From contig JAFASB010000470.1 of NCBI GenBank assembly GCA_019244985.1, forward strand, positions 1 through 6,801: a stretch of 6,801 bases of DNA. The letters are read 5' to 3'. This document shows, piece after piece, positions 5,157-6,801 of the stretch. Made by a program: the position numbers and the translations under genes. This DNA is from Acidimicrobiia bacterium. Its GTDB lineage: Bacteria > Actinomycetota > Acidimicrobiia > Acidimicrobiales > AC-14. Below the pieces are notes generated by a model that was not told where the DNA came from, did not search any database, and worked only from the letters and a program-made list of their open reading frames with translations. Every line of letters begins with the position of its first letter. The stretch's first letter is position 1.

Positions 5157-6801
5157 GGCGCGCGTCGACGCTGATCTCGGCGCTCGTGCTCGTGACCGCC
5201 GCTGCGTGCGGCGCCGCGCACCCCCAAGCGCGGCCGCTCCGCGCGGCCGCCTCGCCTGCGCCGACCCTTCCGGATCGCGTCCTCGGCCGCACGGCGCCCG
5301 ACGAGATCATTCCCTTCGACGTGACGCTGAAGGCGCCGGACCAGACCCGGCTCGTCGCCTTCCTCACCAGCGTCCAGGATCCGCGTTCGCCGGACTATCG
5401 CCGGTTCCTCGACGCCCCCACGTTCGGCGCCCGCTTCGGGCCTTCCGACGCCGACCTGGCGCCGGTCGATACGTGGCTGCACAACGGGGGGATCTCGGTC
5501 GTCGATCGCTACCCGCAGCGCACGGCCCTGGCCGTCACAGGCCGGAGCGTCGACGTCGAACGACTGTTGCACGTCCGGATGCAGGACTTCTGGAGCGCCC
5601 GCGACAATCGCCGCTATCACGCGCCGCAGGGCACGCCCGAGGTTCCCGTCGACCTCAGGAGTGCCGTCGACGGCATCGTTGGACTCGACACGAGTGGGCT
5701 CGAGCACGACGCCCAGGTCCGGGCGCAGCGGGGGTTGAGGCCGGCGGACCTCGCGCAGGTCTACGACATCGGTCCGCTCCACGACGGCGGGATCGACGGG
5801 ACAGGGCAGACGGTCGCCGTGATCTCCTACGACGCCATCAACGACTCGGACGTGACGGCGTGGGACCGGCTCACGGGTGTGAGCGGGCCGCCCGTCGAGC
5901 ACGTGGACGTGCAGGGCGGAACCAGCCCGGGTGAGGGCGCCGACGAGGTCGCCCTCGATGTCGACGTCATCCGAGCGGTCGCCCCGAAGGCCAAGATCCT
6001 CGACTTCGAAGCGCCCAACGGCAAAGCGAACGACGCGGACATGATCAACGCCATCGTCGCCGACGGGCGTGCGGACATCGCCACGTCGAGCTGGGGCGAG
6101 TGTGACGACCCGCGCGGGTCGAGAGAGCTGCGGGCGACGCGGGCCGCCACCACGCGCGCGTTGCAGGCGGCCGTGGCGCGCGGCATCACGGTCTTCAACG
6201 CCAGTGGCGACGCGGGGGCGTTCGACTGCCAGATCGACGACCCCTCCGACCTCCGTCCGCTGCCCGACTTCTTCTCCGACAGCCCCTACGCCGTCAGCGT
6301 GGGTGGCACCTATCTCACCCGTACGGCGAACGGCGACTACTTCGACGAGGCCGGCTGGGAGAACCCGATGGAGCGCGACGGCGGCGGCGGCGGCATCAAC
6401 CCGGTCGAGCAGCGGCCGGTGTGGCAGCGGGGGCCGGGCGTCGACAACCAGTACACGAACGGCAAGCGCCAAGTCCCCGACGTCGCCGCCGACGCCGACG
6501 CCACCAGCGGCTACGCGGTCGTGGTGACCGACCCCAAGTCGCGGGAACAAGGATTGGAGACCATCGGAGGGACGAGCGGCGCCGCCCCGTTCTGGGCGGG
6601 CACGACCGTTCTCATCCGCCAACTGGCCCAGCAGCAAGGGGCGGGTCCGCTCGGATTCCTGGATCCGATCCTCTACGACCTGGCGGCAACCCAGCCGCCG
6701 AACACGATCTTCCACGACGTCGTGCGGGGCGGGAACCTGCTCCAAGACGCCACGCCCGGGTGGGACTACAGCACCGGCCTCGGCAGCCCCATCGTCACCC
6801 C
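5153..6801 (+). CDS. Exported S53 family serine-carboxyl peptidase (sedolisin/kumamolisin type), 3' partial
   Basis: At least 549 residues, open at the window edge. Sedolisins are secreted endopeptidases with a subtilisin-like fold and a Ser-Glu-Asp triad, usually active at acid pH after removal of a propeptide. Residues 1-22 form a signal peptide (RRASTLISALVLVTAAAC); C19 sits in AAAC, a poor lipobox, so a lipoprotein is only possible. Residues about 55-180 match the pro-kumamolisin activation domain. The catalytic domain starts near LRPADLAQVYDI and GTGQTVAVISYD. It shows E265 and D269 (DEVALD), oxyanion D353 (NASGDAG) and nucleophile S475 (GGTSGAAP). The closing segment FHDVV-RGGN-PGWDYSTGLGSP is the usual calcium-site region, so only a short tail is probably missing. 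The GTG start overlaps the upstream TGA as GTGA. All key residues are intact, so an active enzyme is expected. Confidence 0.94.
   Translation, partial: MRRASTLISALVLVTAAACGAAHPQARPLRAAASPAPTLPDRVLGRTAPDEIIPFDVTLKAPDQTRLVAFLTSVQDPRSPDYRRFLDAPTFGARFGPSDADLAPVDTWLHNGGISVVDRYPQRTALAVTGRSVDVERLLHVRMQDFWSARDNRRYHAPQGTPEVPVDLRSAVDGIVGLDTSGLEHDAQVRAQRGLRPADLAQVYDIGPLHDGGIDGTGQTVAVISYDAINDSDVTAWDRLTGVSGPPVEHVDVQGGTSPGEGADEVALDVDVIRAVAPKAKILDFEAPNGKANDADMINAIVADGRADIATSSWGECDDPRGSRELRATRAATTRALQAAVARGITVFNASGDAGAFDCQIDDPSDLRPLPDFFSDSPYAVSVGGTYLTRTANGDYFDEAGWENPMERDGGGGGINPVEQRPVWQRGPGVDNQYTNGKRQVPDVAADADATSGYAVVVTDPKSREQGLETIGGTSGAAPFWAGTTVLIRQLAQQQGAGPLGFLDPILYDLAATQPPNTIFHDVVRGGNLLQDATPGWDYSTGLGSPIVT
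6380..6394 (+). repeat. Short GGC codon repeat within the sedolisin gene
   Basis: Five GGC triplets in a row encode a Gly5 run after ERD in the catalytic domain, where sedolisins usually have a shorter Ser-Gly-Gly-Gly type loop. Copy number could vary by slippage without changing the frame. Confidence 0.5.

Noticed and set aside
4943..6745. A 600-codon open frame on the minus strand opposite the sedolisin
   Set aside because: It is an antisense shadow produced by GC-rich codon bias. Its product is Arg/Val/Asp/Gly-rich with no domain, and the opposite strand encodes a complete S53 catalytic domain.

Overview
The window is a dense, strongly GC-rich stretch with GTG starts, overlapping stop/start codons and almost no intergenic DNA. 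This suggests a high-GC actinobacterium. An Acidimicrobiia-like lineage is plausible from the mix of SdhD, topoisomerase IB, a conserved actinobacterial zinc-ribbon protein and a sedolisin, but no marker here fixes the taxonomy. Seven protein genes are supported. No tRNA, rRNA, CRISPR array, insertion sequence or convincing rho-independent terminator was seen, and no gene-free stretch exceeds about 100 bases.

Left part, plus strand (1-1761): the 3' end of a succinate dehydrogenase membrane anchor gene (sdhD). It is followed after 32 bases by a membrane-anchored or secreted protein with an HExxH motif and a downstream Glu, read as an uncharacterised gluzincin-like zinc peptidase. A perfect 7-bp inverted repeat sits directly against the peptidase start codon.

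Middle part, minus strand (1777-3158): an apparent two-gene operon read right to left. A DNA topoisomerase IB comes first, with all five catalytic residues recognisable. Its stop overlaps the GTG start of a small four-cysteine zinc-ribbon protein (GTGA overlap). The pair converges on the peptidase gene with 15 bases between stops.

Right part, plus strand (3256-6801): a divergent operon of three genes joined by an ATGA and a GTGA overlap. The first is a polytopic PrsW-like membrane protein that carries a zinc ribbon at each end and appears to have lost the protease motifs of the family. The second is a bitopic membrane protein with a PsbP/Mog1-like outer domain. The third is an exported S53 sedolisin (pro-kumamolisin type) with an intact catalytic set, cut by the window edge just before its C-terminus. 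Overlapping translation suggests the three products are made together. The most interesting reading is a membrane-tethered cassette in which a pseudo-PrsW and a bitopic partner handle, sense or regulate a secreted acid-type serine protease. That functional link is inference from gene order alone.
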